The notes under the pieces were generated by a model. The model was given only the letters and a program-made list of their open reading frames with translations. It did not search any database and was not told the DNA's origin. From JAWPMT01 sp965229785 (GTDB lineage: Bacteria > Bacteroidota > Bacteroidia > Cytophagales > Cyclobacteriaceae), in NCBI GenBank assembly GCA_965229785.1, contig CBDDJS010000001.1, positions 6,882,001 through 6,946,000 on the forward strand: a stretch of DNA of 64,000 nucleotides. Reading direction: 5' to 3'. Every line of letters starts with the position of its first letter. Position 1 is the first letter of the stretch. Positions 18,636 to 27,846 of the stretch are shown here, one piece after another. Made by a program: the position numbers and the translations under genes.

Positions 18636-19538
18636 ATGGACCTTTCGATCATAATCGTGAATTACAATACGGCTTCCGTGACTTTGGCATGTATTGAGTC
18701 TATCCGGAAATATCACCACAAATTCACCTACGAAATAGTGGTGGTGGATAATGCCTCGAAAGATGTTCAGGTTTTGCGGGAAGCGTTTAATGATCAGGAT
18801 GACATTGTACTCATTGAAAGTGAGGAGAACATGGGATTTGCCAAAGGACTCAACCTGGGTATTGCTCAAAGCAAAGGCCAATACCTGGTACTGCTCAATA
18901 GCGATACCCTGTTTCATGACGACTGCCTGGATCAAATGTTAGTAGATTACCAGGGTAGATCGGGCAAACATGTTATGAGTCCGAAACTCCTGAATGAGCA
19001 AGGGGGTGGGCAGTTAACTTATGTACCATTTCCATCATTGAAACTGGAACTCATTTATTTGCTGCGAATGCATAAGTTTTCAGTAATTCGAAAGAGCCTT
19101 CCAATCGATTTTCATGACGATATTGAACGGTACTTTGATAACGGCTATTTGGTAGCGACACTCTTACTTTTTGATCGTAAACTGCTTGCAGAATTGCCCG
19201 GGAAGAAGCTTTATGACGGCATGTTTTTATATGGTGAGGAGAGCATCTGGTTCCGGGAATTCAGAAGAACAGGTGTGAAATTTTGGTATAACCCTAAACC
19301 TGCTGTTACTCATTTTATAGGACTATCGTCTAAGGCGGTTGAAGAGGATTTTTATTTTTCTCGTAAGTACAATCAGATGCTTGGAGAGCGCACTTACTTG
19401 AGGAAATTCTATACACTGCCGTATAGGGTTTTGTTTTTTGCCGTCAGGCTGCTACGATTGAGTATACTCGCTCCATTTGATCATGAGATCAGGATGCGGC
19501 TACAGGTTTGCCGGAAATTATTAAAGTCAGGGTTTTGA
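18636..19538 (+). CDS. Glycosyltransferase family 2, rhamnosyltransferase-like
   Basis: A 300-residue GT-A enzyme of the WbbL/RfbF-like type: IIIVNYNTASVTLACIESI, VVDNASKD, GFAKGLNLGIAQSKGQYLVL and LLNSDT with the metal-binding aspartate, then the late DGMFLYGEES. Such enzymes often transfer rhamnose or galactofuranose-type sugars. The start directly follows the previous stop (TAGATG). The stop overlaps the next start as TTGA. Confidence 0.85.
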   Translation: MDLSIIIVNYNTASVTLACIESIRKYHHKFTYEIVVVDNASKDVQVLREAFNDQDDIVLIESEENMGFAKGLNLGIAQSKGQYLVLLNSDTLFHDDCLDQMLVDYQGRSGKHVMSPKLLNEQGGGQLTYVPFPSLKLELIYLLRMHKFSVIRKSLPIDFHDDIERYFDNGYLVATLLLFDRKLLAELPGKKLYDGMFLYGEESIWFREFRRTGVKFWYNPKPAVTHFIGLSSKAVEEDFYFSRKYNQMLGERTYLRKFYTLPYRVLFFAVRLLRLSILAPFDHEIRMRLQVCRKLLKSGF

Positions 19539-20341
19539 ATACTCCGCTTGTATCGGTCATTACACCGTTTTTGAATGGTGCGCCCTACCTGAAAAGATCC
19601 ATCGGTTCGGTTTATGATCAGACGTACTCAAATTGGGAGTTGATCCTGATCAATGACGGAAGCACAGACAATAGTGAGGAAATTGCCACAGCTTTTTCAG
19701 ATCCCAGGGTTCGGTATTTCAAAAAAGAAAACAGCGGAGTAAGTGCCAGCCGAAACCTGGGACTCGCGGAGATGAAAGGAGACTTTTTCTGTTTTCTCGA
19801 TGTAGATGACGAACTCCCTCCAAATTCCATACAGGCAAGACTAAAGGTATTTGAAGAAAATGATCAGATCCATTTTGTGGATGGTGTGGTTCATAAAAAA
19901 GATGCCGAATTGAACGATTTAAAGGAAGTTTGGACACCTGCCTTTCAAGGAGCACCTCTGGAAGATCTGATTAGATTGACAGGCAAATCATTTTTTGGCC
20001 CCTCGTGGATGATCAAACGCCTACCTGATGTTCAATATCAATTCAAAGAAGGGTTGACCCATGTCGAAGACTTGTTGTTTTATCTGGGACTTGCCGAACC
20101 CGGCAGGCAATATGGGTATACCTCTGAAGTAATCCTGAACTACCGGGTACACGAACAGTCGGCCATGAGTAATCTTGACGGATTAGCCAATGGATATCAT
20201 GAGGTATACCAATATCTAATTGCACAGAAAAATATTCCTGAAAACTGGCTGGAGGCTTATCGTGAAAAAGTTAATCGCATTCTTACGCGATCTTATCTAA
20301 GGAAATTTAACCTTCTAAAGGCTTTAACGACCCGCATCTAA
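19535..20341 (+). CDS. Glycosyltransferase family 2
   Basis: A 268-residue GT-A enzyme beginning MNTPLVSVITPFLNGAPYL if the TTG at 19535 is used. Motifs: SIGSVYDQTYSNWELILIND, GSTDNSEEIATAF, SGVSASRNLGLAEMKGD, FLDVDDE (metal site). The TTG at 19535 forms a TTGA overlap with the stop of the previous gene, the same junction type seen at 26918; another in-frame TTG at 19508 would add nine unremarkable residues. The TAA stop overlaps the next ATG by one base (TAATG). Confidence 0.84.
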   Translation: MNTPLVSVITPFLNGAPYLKRSIGSVYDQTYSNWELILINDGSTDNSEEIATAFSDPRVRYFKKENSGVSASRNLGLAEMKGDFFCFLDVDDELPPNSIQARLKVFEENDQIHFVDGVVHKKDAELNDLKEVWTPAFQGAPLEDLIRLTGKSFFGPSWMIKRLPDVQYQFKEGLTHVEDLLFYLGLAEPGRQYGYTSEVILNYRVHEQSAMSNLDGLANGYHEVYQYLIAQKNIPENWLEAYREKVNRILTRSYLRKFNLLKALTTRI

Positions 20342-21564
20342 TGAGACTGGAATCCACACTGGTGTTTGTATACAATAGCTTCAGAGATCCGCTTTTTCAG
20401 AACCTTGTTTTTCAGTATTTAGAAGAATTGGCGGAAGAGCGTCAGGCAGAATTTCACCTCATTACTTATGAGCAGGAAGACTACCGGATTGAGGGTTCGG
20501 AAATGGAAAAGATAAAAAACGAGCTCCACAAGAAAGGGATATACTGGTACCCGTTGAGCTATGCCTATGGCCCCGTTTTATTACTAAATAAATTTCGGAA
20601 TTTGATCGATGCTATTCGATTAACTCGTCGAATCAAGAAACATCACAATCCATCTTTTATCCTGTCTTTTGGCAATGTAGCGGCGGCGTTTTCCGGATTA
20701 TTGTCAAGCTTATTCAAATTCAAGAGCATCATTATCCAATATGAGCCGCACAGCCTCTTTTTATTAGAGCTCGGTCGATGGTCCAAATCCAGTTTGAAGT
20801 TTCAGGTACTTCATCAGCTGGAAGCGTTTGCTACTGGGAGGACAGACTACATTATGACGGGCACTCAACATATGATCGACACCCTGAAAAATAGAGGTGT
20901 AAAGTCAACGATGTTTCGAACGCCCAATGCCGTGGATCCCGATTTTATGAAATTCGATTCCGAAGCTCGACAGGAAATTCGTAAATCACTTGAATTGGAG
21001 GGTAAAGATGTTTTCCTGTACATCGGTAAGTTGGGTGAGCTCTACTATGAAAAAGAACTCATTGATGTTTGTTCAGCCCTGGCTGAAAAAAATGCTCAGG
21101 CGCACTTTCTGATCATTACAGGCTATGATCATGAAAAGCTCATGGGTTGGTTTCATGAGTTGGGTATTGACCGCACGCAATATACCTTGTTGGGGGCTGT
21201 CCCTCACCGGGAGGTTCCGCGCTATTTATCCGCAGCGGATCTGGGAATGGTGGCTATTCCGCCGACCCCTGCTCAGAAATACCGATCTCCTTTGAAGACC
21301 GCTGATTATCTGTATTGCGGACTCCCTTATCTGGTGTGCAGAGGCGTTTCTGAAGATGATGATTATGCGGAAAAATATAACATAGGTGTCACCCTGAACG
21401 CTTATACTAAGGAGGAACTCAATGCGAATTATGATCGAATTCAGGAGTTGTTACTGGAAAATTCCGACCAGAGGAGGGTAAGGTGCCGTAAAGTGGGGTT
21501 GGAATACAGAGATAAAAGTAAAGTACTGATGACGCTTTCCGGAATATTGGAAGGAAGTGATTGA
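20341..21564 (+). CDS. Glycosyltransferase, GT4-like (GT-B fold)
   Basis: A 407-residue GT-B enzyme. The N-terminal domain includes FILSFGNVAAAFSGLLSSLF; the C-terminal domain shows LYIGKLGELYYEKEL, AHFLIITGYDHEKL, TLLGAVPHREVPRYLSAAD, and QKYRSPLKTADYLYCGLPY, the donor-binding motif. Last gene of the first plus-strand run; the next three genes are on the opposite strand and converge on it, with 6 bp between stops. Confidence 0.85.
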   Translation: MRLESTLVFVYNSFRDPLFQNLVFQYLEELAEERQAEFHLITYEQEDYRIEGSEMEKIKNELHKKGIYWYPLSYAYGPVLLLNKFRNLIDAIRLTRRIKKHHNPSFILSFGNVAAAFSGLLSSLFKFKSIIIQYEPHSLFLLELGRWSKSSLKFQVLHQLEAFATGRTDYIMTGTQHMIDTLKNRGVKSTMFRTPNAVDPDFMKFDSEARQEIRKSLELEGKDVFLYIGKLGELYYEKELIDVCSALAEKNAQAHFLIITGYDHEKLMGWFHELGIDRTQYTLLGAVPHREVPRYLSAADLGMVAIPPTPAQKYRSPLKTADYLYCGLPYLVCRGVSEDDDYAEKYNIGVTLNAYTKEELNANYDRIQELLLENSDQRRVRCRKVGLEYRDKSKVLMTLSGILEGSD

Positions 21565-21570
21565 GGAGTT

Positions 21571-22398
21571 TTATTTCGTTGGTGAATTATATAAAACGCC
21601 AATCCCCAGATATTTCCCTTCTACCGAATCATATTGCTCAATAAACTCTACGTTTTCTTTGGTCGACTCGAGCTCCTTCAAAGATTGCCATAACATCGTC
21701 GTATCTGCGCAGGAATCAGAGTATACATCGTGATGAATTATGACTTTCGCATGATTTCTTACCAGTAAATGGTCAGTCAGGGCACCTTTTAAGCTGTGAT
21801 CCCCATCTATAAATGCAATTTCCGGTTTCAACTCATTAAAGAAATCTTTAAACGCCGGAGAGGTTGAAGAACCTTGAAAGTAGTCAACTTTGAAATTGGT
21901 CTTATCATTAATCAACAGCTGATAACGAGTGATGAGTGGCGATTGATCTATCAGATCCACGGCGACAGCTAACTCAAAATCAGGATTGATCTTTCTCAAT
22001 AATTCACAGATTACAATAAAAGTGCCTCCCCAGCGGCAACCGATCTCAATGTAAGATTTATAGTTTCTACCGTTATGGAAAAGCCACACCAGAAACTTTG
22101 AAAATTGCATTGGATTTTGCCAGACATAAAGTCCTTTTCCGTAGAATTCATTTAACTCTTTGGGTTGCTCTGAGAGTAACTCATTGTTAAGTCCTACTTT
22201 GTGGATGATGAAGTCTTCCATGAACTTGGCGTCTGAAAGTTGAGAGTCTTCCAGTTTTTGGAATTCCTCCACTAAATGGTCAACGTGACTAACAGACTCG
22301 GAGAGTAGGATGCGTTTGTTGTCTTCTTTTTTCGGGGAGAGTTTGTTCCATAACATCGGAAAGATGGGAGGAATAAGAAGCTTGAGCAGATATTTCAT
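21571..22398 (-). CDS. Class I SAM-dependent methyltransferase
   Basis: A 275-residue protein with a Rossmann-type SAM site: YIEIGCRWGGTFIVICELL (motif I), AVAVDLID (motif II), then AFIDGDHSLKGALTDHLLV and VIIHHDVYSD. This matches Methyltransf_24 / CmcI-like proteins of glycan clusters, which probably O-methylate a sugar. The N-terminal 90 residues are helical with a hydrophobic start (YLLKLLIPPIFPMLW), possibly membrane-associated. It lies last in a minus-strand trio, 202 bp downstream of the glycosyltransferase. Confidence 0.72.
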   Translation of the reverse strand: MKYLLKLLIPPIFPMLWNKLSPKKEDNKRILLSESVSHVDHLVEEFQKLEDSQLSDAKFMEDFIIHKVGLNNELLSEQPKELNEFYGKGLYVWQNPMQFSKFLVWLFHNGRNYKSYIEIGCRWGGTFIVICELLRKINPDFELAVAVDLIDQSPLITRYQLLINDKTNFKVDYFQGSSTSPAFKDFFNELKPEIAFIDGDHSLKGALTDHLLVRNHAKVIIHHDVYSDSCADTTMLWQSLKELESTKENVEFIEQYDSVEGKYLGIGVLYNSPTK

Positions 22399-22600
22399 AG
22401 TTAAACCCTTGAGATTGTACTTACTTTAGATTTTGTTGATTATCCAGTCTGTTGCTGGTTTCCTCAATAACTATTGGGTCAATTGCATTTGACCTTTTAG
22501 CTTCAGTAAACGCTCAATACCGATTTGTCTAAGAAATAAGAGTGTTACACTCCTTAGAAAGGATAAAGATGATTAAATCCTTGAATTTCTGGCTGAAATC
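22399..22600 (-). other. Intergenic spacer with a weak hairpin
   Basis: No gene is seen. An imperfect hairpin (CTAAG 22529-22533, GAGTG 22540-22544, CACTC 22548-22552, CTTAG 22553-22557) lies after the glycosyltransferase stop but has no T-run, so termination is doubtful. The gap presumably also holds the promoter of the methyltransferase gene. Confidence 0.35.
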
Positions 22601-23557
22601 TTAGTTTGTTTTTGATGAAAAAATTTGGGCAGCCTGCTCATCAAAAACACCTTTCTCTCCCTTTATTTTATTTCTATATCCTTCCAGTTCTTTCTGGCAG
22701 CTGTCAAAATTGTCAAAAATGTAGTGAATCTTGTCCAGAATTGGTTGTATCTCTCCTTCCTCAAATTTGTAGGATGGAGCTATAGGAACATCCATTTCGT
22801 TGGCTGCGGCGCCTTTTTTTCCGGTGATTATACTACAACCGCATATTGCAGCTTCTCGCGGGAAGCGATCTTTCCCCGGATGAAATCCAAAATCGATGTA
22901 CACTTTGCTTCTCAATAAGGTCTCAAAAACCTCTTCAGGAGTCATATTGATCAATGGTTTCCATTCGATGTTTGGAGCAGCGTCGATCAGTTTTTGTGTA
23001 AACGCCTGACCCTTTTTTGGATTGTAAAGGACGATATTCTGCTTTTCAGGAAAAGTAATGTCTTCGCTGAGGAACTTGTCGTGAAGAAAATCCGAAAGCA
23101 TAGCGCCCTTAATGCCTTTTGACGCCAAAAAATCCATGGCATATTGGGATTGACATAAATGGAAATTGGCTTTTCTGTAAAGGCTATGGTATCCCATGAG
23201 TTTGTTGAATACCTGCCTTTTCGCGGAGGCGTTGTTAAACGATCGAAAGTAATTGTCGACACTCAGCCACCACAATGCTTTTCTGATCCTTTTGTATTTC
23301 TTCAATTCAAAAGGATCGGATTCAGGTACGATCAGAAGATCTCTCTCCGAATCCTTGATTTCATAGGTGTGTGTCAGGTTAAATTTGGCAAACTCAGGAT
23401 GCACGGATTTATCTCCTGATTGTGGATAGAGCATCTGAATCGTAAATCCGTGTGTTTTAAGCCAGACTCCTAATTGATGAAGCAGCAGCGTGCCGCCGGT
23501 AAAATAGGAATTGGAGGAAATGATGTAGATGGTGGTGTCGCGGTGTATGGTGATCAT
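22601..23557 (-). CDS. Glycosyltransferase-like protein
   Basis: A 318-residue protein beginning with a GT-B-like segment (IISSNSYFTGGTLLLHQLG). The C-terminal half has VLYNPKKGQAFTQKLID and VYIDFGFHPGKDRFPREAA, a motif seen in a group of poorly characterised glycosyltransferases. It starts in a 4-base ATGA overlap with the glf stop, so it is likely co-translated with UDP-galactopyranose mutase. A galactofuranosyltransferase role is a reasonable guess from this coupling, not shown by sequence. Confidence 0.68.
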   Translation of the reverse strand: MITIHRDTTIYIISSNSYFTGGTLLLHQLGVWLKTHGFTIQMLYPQSGDKSVHPEFAKFNLTHTYEIKDSERDLLIVPESDPFELKKYKRIRKALWWLSVDNYFRSFNNASAKRQVFNKLMGYHSLYRKANFHLCQSQYAMDFLASKGIKGAMLSDFLHDKFLSEDITFPEKQNIVLYNPKKGQAFTQKLIDAAPNIEWKPLINMTPEEVFETLLRSKVYIDFGFHPGKDRFPREAAICGCSIITGKKGAAANEMDVPIAPSYKFEEGEIQPILDKIHYIFDNFDSCQKELEGYRNKIKGEKGVFDEQAAQIFSSKTN

Positions 23558-24654
23558 AGTACCTCTTTTGCTTTTTTAAGGCTGGAAGCCACTACCTGAT
23601 GCATGTCGTAATATTTATATTCCGCCAATCTTCCGCCAAAAATTACCTTTTCTTCTTTGGCCGCCTCAGCGGCATACTGCCGATACCGTTTGTTATTTTC
23701 TTCATCGTTCACCGGATAGTATGGCTCCTTGCCATGTGACCATTCTTCCGGGTATTCACGTGAGATCACCGTGTGTTTTTGTTTCCCAAACTCAAAGTGT
23801 TTGTGTTCCAGGATGCGAGTGTAAGGCACTTCACGTTCTGTATAATTGACCACTGCATTACCCTGATAATTGTCTGTTTCCAGTCGCTCCTGTTCAAAAC
23901 GCAAACTCCTGTATGCCAGCTTGCCATATTTGTAGTCGAAGAATTCATCAATCTTTCCACAATAGACTACTTGGTTTGCCAGGGCATCGAGTTCCGCTTT
24001 TTCCCGGAAGTAATCGATGTTTAGTCGTACTTCAATATTCTTAAGGAGACCATTGATCAGCAGGTTGTATCCGCCAATGGGTATGCCCTGATATTTGTCG
24101 TTGAAGTAATTGTTGTTGTAAGTGAATCTTAATGGGAGTCTTTTGATGATAAAGGCCGGCAGGTCTTTGGCACTTCTTCCCCATTGTTTTTCAGTGTACC
24201 CTTTGATCAGCTTCTCGTAAATGTCCGTTCCAACCAGGCTGATAGCTTGTTCTTCCAGGTTTTTCGGACGGGTGATACCACTGGCGTGTACCTGCTCCTC
24301 TATTTTTTGCCTCGCTTCGGCAGGTGTTATGACCCCCCACATTTGACGGAAGGTATTCATGTTGAAAGGAAGATTGTATAATTCCTCTTTGTATCGTGCC
24401 AAAGGTGAATTGGTGTACCGGTTGAATTCAACAAAGGAATTCACATAGTCCCAAACGTACTTGTCATTGGTGTGGAAGATATGCGCACCATATTTGTGAA
24501 CATTGATGCCTTCCACATCTTCACAATAAACATTCCCTCCGAGGTGTGCCCGGCGATCGACCACCAGGCATTTTTTCCCTTTTTTGGTTGCTTCATGAGC
24601 GAATACGCTTCCGAAAAGGCCTGATCCTACGATTAGGAAATCATACTGTTTCAT
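23554..24654 (-). CDS. glf: UDP-galactopyranose mutase
   Basis: A 366-residue flavoprotein that interconverts UDP-galactopyranose and UDP-galactofuranose. The FAD-binding Rossmann motif is VGSGLFGSVFAHEA; family signatures include RRAHLGGNVYCED, VHKYGAHIFHTND and the substrate-side KQWGRSAKDLP and RLPLRFTYNNNYFND. Length fits the bacterial family (about 365-390). Its presence strongly implies galactofuranose in the exported glycan. It heads the minus-strand trio and is divergent from the wzm-like gene, leaving 132 bp for two promoters. Confidence 0.95.
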   Translation of the reverse strand: MKQYDFLIVGSGLFGSVFAHEATKKGKKCLVVDRRAHLGGNVYCEDVEGINVHKYGAHIFHTNDKYVWDYVNSFVEFNRYTNSPLARYKEELYNLPFNMNTFRQMWGVITPAEARQKIEEQVHASGITRPKNLEEQAISLVGTDIYEKLIKGYTEKQWGRSAKDLPAFIIKRLPLRFTYNNNYFNDKYQGIPIGGYNLLINGLLKNIEVRLNIDYFREKAELDALANQVVYCGKIDEFFDYKYGKLAYRSLRFEQERLETDNYQGNAVVNYTEREVPYTRILEHKHFEFGKQKHTVISREYPEEWSHGKEPYYPVNDEENNKRYRQYAAEAAKEEKVIFGGRLAEYKYYDMHQVVASSLKKAKEVL

Positions 24655-24786
24655 ACAAGTACTGGGCAGAGGTGGTGTTCACGTGGTGCGAAGTTATAGC
24701 GTTGAAGATTTGATCTGGTCATTACCTCATGGAAAATAATAGTTATTGGATTTCAGTGTCGAGGGTATCCGGCGCATTCAGGGTCA

Positions 24787-25692
24787 ATGCAACTACCTGT
24801 AGTAATAAAAGTTTCAATTATCGAAAATTATTGGTCAGGTCTAAGGATGTTTAACAAATTTGCGCCAGTGAAAACAGTAGTAGATGCCAACCAAAGGAAG
24901 CTGAACCTGGGGTTAGAGGAATTAAAGAGGTACAGAGATTTATTTCTGATCCTTGCTTACCGGGATTTTCGTGTGAGATACGCTCAAACGTACCTGGGTT
25001 TTGTTTGGGCTTTTGTGCAACCTGCGTTGACCCTGTTGATCTTTACCATTGTATTTGGTAGAGCTGCAAAAGTAGACACGGGCGATATTCCCTATCCGGT
25101 TTTTGCCATCGCAGGTATGTCCGCCTGGGCATATTTCTCATTTGTCATGAGTCAGTCTGGAAACTCTATCATCGGCGCACAGGGAATGATCAAGAAGATT
25201 TATTTTCCAAGGCTTGTGATTCCATTGTCCAAATCTTTGGTAGGACTTATCGATTACGCGATCGCCTTTTTGTTTCTGGTATTGATTATGCTCTATTATC
25301 AGCAGCCAGTATCCGCCAACCTGATCTGGTTACCTTGTTTTATCGTTTTGAATCTGATATCGGCATTGGGTATAGGGATTTGGCTGAGCGCATTAACCGT
25401 GAGGTACAGGGATTTTCAACACATCATACCCTTTGCAGTACAATTCGGCTTATATGCTACCCCAATTGCTTATCCGTCCTCTTTAGTGACCAATAATTTG
25501 CCGACCTGGATCACTTCTCTTTATTACTTAAATCCCATGGCTGGTGTTGTCGAGGGCTACCGGTTGTCTATTTTGGGTATCGGAGAGATAAATGCCTTTT
25601 CGTATTTGTCTTTCTCAGTTGTGATAGTGCTGTTCATTTCAGGTCTCTTTTACTTCAAGCGAGTGGAGGAAGTTATGGCTGATATCGTTTGA
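24787..25692 (+). CDS. wzm: ABC transporter permease for polysaccharide export (Wzm/TagG type)
   Basis: A 301-residue ABC-2 type permease with six predicted helices. Signatures are LAYRDFRVRYAQTYLGFVWA, PALTLLIFTIVFGRAAKVD, WAYFSFVMSQSGNSII, KKIYFPRLVIPLSK and FGLYATPIAYPSS, followed by YYLNPMAGVVEGYR. It pairs with the adjacent ATPase to move an undecaprenyl-linked glycan across the inner membrane. ATG at 24787 is in frame, but ATG at 24847 (MFNKFAPVK, 281 residues) has a better purine-rich upstream region (AAGG) and is an acceptable alternative. The stop overlaps the ATPase start by one base. Confidence 0.92.
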   Translation: MQLPVVIKVSIIENYWSGLRMFNKFAPVKTVVDANQRKLNLGLEELKRYRDLFLILAYRDFRVRYAQTYLGFVWAFVQPALTLLIFTIVFGRAAKVDTGDIPYPVFAIAGMSAWAYFSFVMSQSGNSIIGAQGMIKKIYFPRLVIPLSKSLVGLIDYAIAFLFLVLIMLYYQQPVSANLIWLPCFIVLNLISALGIGIWLSALTVRYRDFQHIIPFAVQFGLYATPIAYPSSLVTNNLPTWITSLYYLNPMAGVVEGYRLSILGIGEINAFSYLSFSVVIVLFISGLFYFKRVEEVMADIV

Positions 25693-26921
25693 TGCTTATG
25701 AGTGAGAGTGCAATAAGGGTAGAAAATCTGGGGAAAAGGTATCAGATCGGTCGTCAACATACTGCTTCTATAAGCGATCGCATTAAACATCTCCTTCATA
25801 AAAACCCCAAGCAAAACCAGGGGGATTTTTGGGCCTTGAAGGATGTTTCTTTCGATATCAAAAAAGGAGAGGCCGTGGGTATCGTTGGCAAAAATGGTGC
25901 GGGGAAAAGCACGTTGCTAAAAGTGTTGTCCAGGATCACACATCCTACTGAAGGTCGTTTCGAGATGAACGGCAGGGTATCTTCGCTGCTTGAGGTTGGA
26001 ACAGGTTTTCACCCGGAATTATCCGGACGCGAAAATATTTTTCTCAATGGAACGATCCTGGGAATGAGCAGACAGGAGATCAAATCCAAATTTGAAGAGA
26101 TTGTGGCTTTTAGTGGGGTATCAAAGTTTTTGGATACTCCTGTGAAACACTACTCTTCCGGGATGTATGTCAGGTTAGCTTTTTCAGTAGCGGCCCATTT
26201 AGAACCCGAAATTTTGATCATAGATGAAGTGCTGGCAGTAGGGGACGCAGAATTCCAGAAAAAGTGCCTCGGGAAAATGGATGAAGTTGCTAAACAGGGG
26301 CGGACGGTCATTTTTGTAAGTCATAACATGAGTGCCGTGCAACAACTCTGTTCGAAAGCCTTGCTGATTCAATCGGGAAGAGTAACTGGGAATGGCACAA
26401 CGAACGAAGTAATCGAAAGCTATCTTCATCAGAATGCTGTATCTGATAGCAATGACCTGACCCTCATCGATCAGCGCAGCGGCAATGGAGAAGTGCAGTT
26501 CACCAAGATCGAATTTCTTGATGCTAGTGGACAAGTTTCAGAAACGGGCACTTCTGGTAAACCATTCACAATCAGATTGTACTTTCATGTGCAGAAACCC
26601 CAAAGACATTGTAGAGCAAGTATTGCGGTTTCAAATAAAGGCAAGACGCTTTTCCTGATGTCGTCTGAAAACTCAATTGAGCATGAATTAGACATTTCAA
26701 AGGATGGTAGGTTTGATTTCAGTATAGCCAACCTTCCTCTGGACATTGGTCAATATAATTTGACCTTGTATCTGGAATCTTCAGGAGGGATTCAGGACCT
26801 TATTCAAAATGCGTTTGAACTTCGGGTTGAACAAGGTAATTTTTTCACTACAGGGAAAAGTTCTCCTCGAGGGTGGGAAGGATCCGTAGTTTTGGTTGAA
26901 CACTTTTGTAAATTAAGTTGA
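25692..26921 (+). CDS. wzt: ABC transporter ATP-binding protein with C-terminal glycan-binding domain (Wzt type)
   Basis: A 409-residue ATPase. Walker A GKNGAGKST is at residues 66-74, the signature is YSSGMYVRLAF, Walker B is ILIIDEVLAVGD, and the H-loop is FVSHNMS. Beyond the nucleotide domain (residues 1-245) there is a 160-residue beta-rich C-terminal extension (LYFHVQKPQRHCRASIAVS, NLPLDIGQYNLTLYLE). This layout is that of Wzt proteins of the O9a type, in which the C-terminal domain binds the finished chain or its terminal cap before export. The ATG at 25692 overlaps the permease TGA; ATG at 25698 is also possible. It is followed by a methyltransferase gene in TTGA overlap. Confidence 0.92.
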   Translation: MLMSESAIRVENLGKRYQIGRQHTASISDRIKHLLHKNPKQNQGDFWALKDVSFDIKKGEAVGIVGKNGAGKSTLLKVLSRITHPTEGRFEMNGRVSSLLEVGTGFHPELSGRENIFLNGTILGMSRQEIKSKFEEIVAFSGVSKFLDTPVKHYSSGMYVRLAFSVAAHLEPEILIIDEVLAVGDAEFQKKCLGKMDEVAKQGRTVIFVSHNMSAVQQLCSKALLIQSGRVTGNGTTNEVIESYLHQNAVSDSNDLTLIDQRSGNGEVQFTKIEFLDASGQVSETGTSGKPFTIRLYFHVQKPQRHCRASIAVSNKGKTLFLMSSENSIEHELDISKDGRFDFSIANLPLDIGQYNLTLYLESSGGIQDLIQNAFELRVEQGNFFTTGKSSPRGWEGSVVLVEHFCKLS

Positions 26922-27775
26922 AGCATATTTTTCTGGCCATTTTAAGAGGAGCATTAAAGCTCATACCAAGGAGAGCGGCAATTGTTGTCATTGAACAACT
27001 TTTCTTGTCCTTGAAAGAGAATCCTTTGAGGTATGCGTACAATCGCCTGGGTATCCTTCCGTATGAGAATAATGAATTCATTCTACTGGAAAAAATTGCA
27101 CCGTTTTTTCTGAGCTCAAAAGAAACAGTAGTTTTCGACGTAGGAGCCAATATTGGAGACTACACGGAACAGATGAAAAAGAGTGTGCCCCATGTCCAGG
27201 TTTATAGTTTTGAGCCTAATCCCTTAACCTATAAAAAGTTAGTTGAAAATGTTGGGAGATTAGAGGATGTAACTACGGTAAATCTGGCATTCGGAGATTC
27301 GGATGGGGTAGTGGAATTAAATACCTATGAAAATCATGAAACAAGTGGACATGCCACGATTTTCGAAGAGGTTATCCTTGACATCCATGGCAGTGAGAGC
27401 CTGAAAAAGATCGAAGTGGATATGACCACTTTAGACAAATTCTGTGCAGAACGTAATATCGATTTCATCGACTTTTTAAAGATTGATACAGAAGGGGCGG
27501 AGGTTCGGGTATTGACTGGAGCAAAAAGGTTGCTAAGTGAACATCGAATCAAAATGATTCAGTTTGAATTCAATGAAATGAACATTATCTCAAGGAGCTT
27601 TCTTAAAGATTTCTACGATTTGCTGGAAGGATATCAGTTTTACAGGATGGATAAGAAATTGATTGATCTGGGCCCTTACAATACCATGAATGAGATTCTT
27701 CAGTTTCAAAACATATTGGCAATATCCAAAGAATTAAAAGTTCCTGAAGAAATGGTTCAACCCCCATTCTTTTAA
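26918..27775 (+). CDS. FkbM family methyltransferase
   Basis: A 285-residue SAM-dependent methyltransferase. FkbM signatures: VVFDVGANIGDYTEQM (SAM motif I), VYSFEPNPLTYKKL (motif II), and VDMTTLDKFCAERNIDFID, then FLKIDTEGAEVRVLTGA. The family O-methylates sugars or polyketides. The start is a TTG overlapping the wzt stop as TTGA, so it is probably co-translated with the exporter ATPase and may make the cap that Wzt recognises. The N-terminal 40 residues are hydrophobic and basic. Confidence 0.85.
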   Translation: MKHIFLAILRGALKLIPRRAAIVVIEQLFLSLKENPLRYAYNRLGILPYENNEFILLEKIAPFFLSSKETVVFDVGANIGDYTEQMKKSVPHVQVYSFEPNPLTYKKLVENVGRLEDVTTVNLAFGDSDGVVELNTYENHETSGHATIFEEVILDIHGSESLKKIEVDMTTLDKFCAERNIDFIDFLKIDTEGAEVRVLTGAKRLLSEHRIKMIQFEFNEMNIISRSFLKDFYDLLEGYQFYRMDKKLIDLGPYNTMNEILQFQNILAISKELKVPEEMVQPPFF

Positions 27776-27846
27776 ACGTTGCAGCACTTTCTATATTCGT
27801 GAAGTAAAGTGGAGAGATTAATGCCCTCTTAACTGAGAAGTGTATC

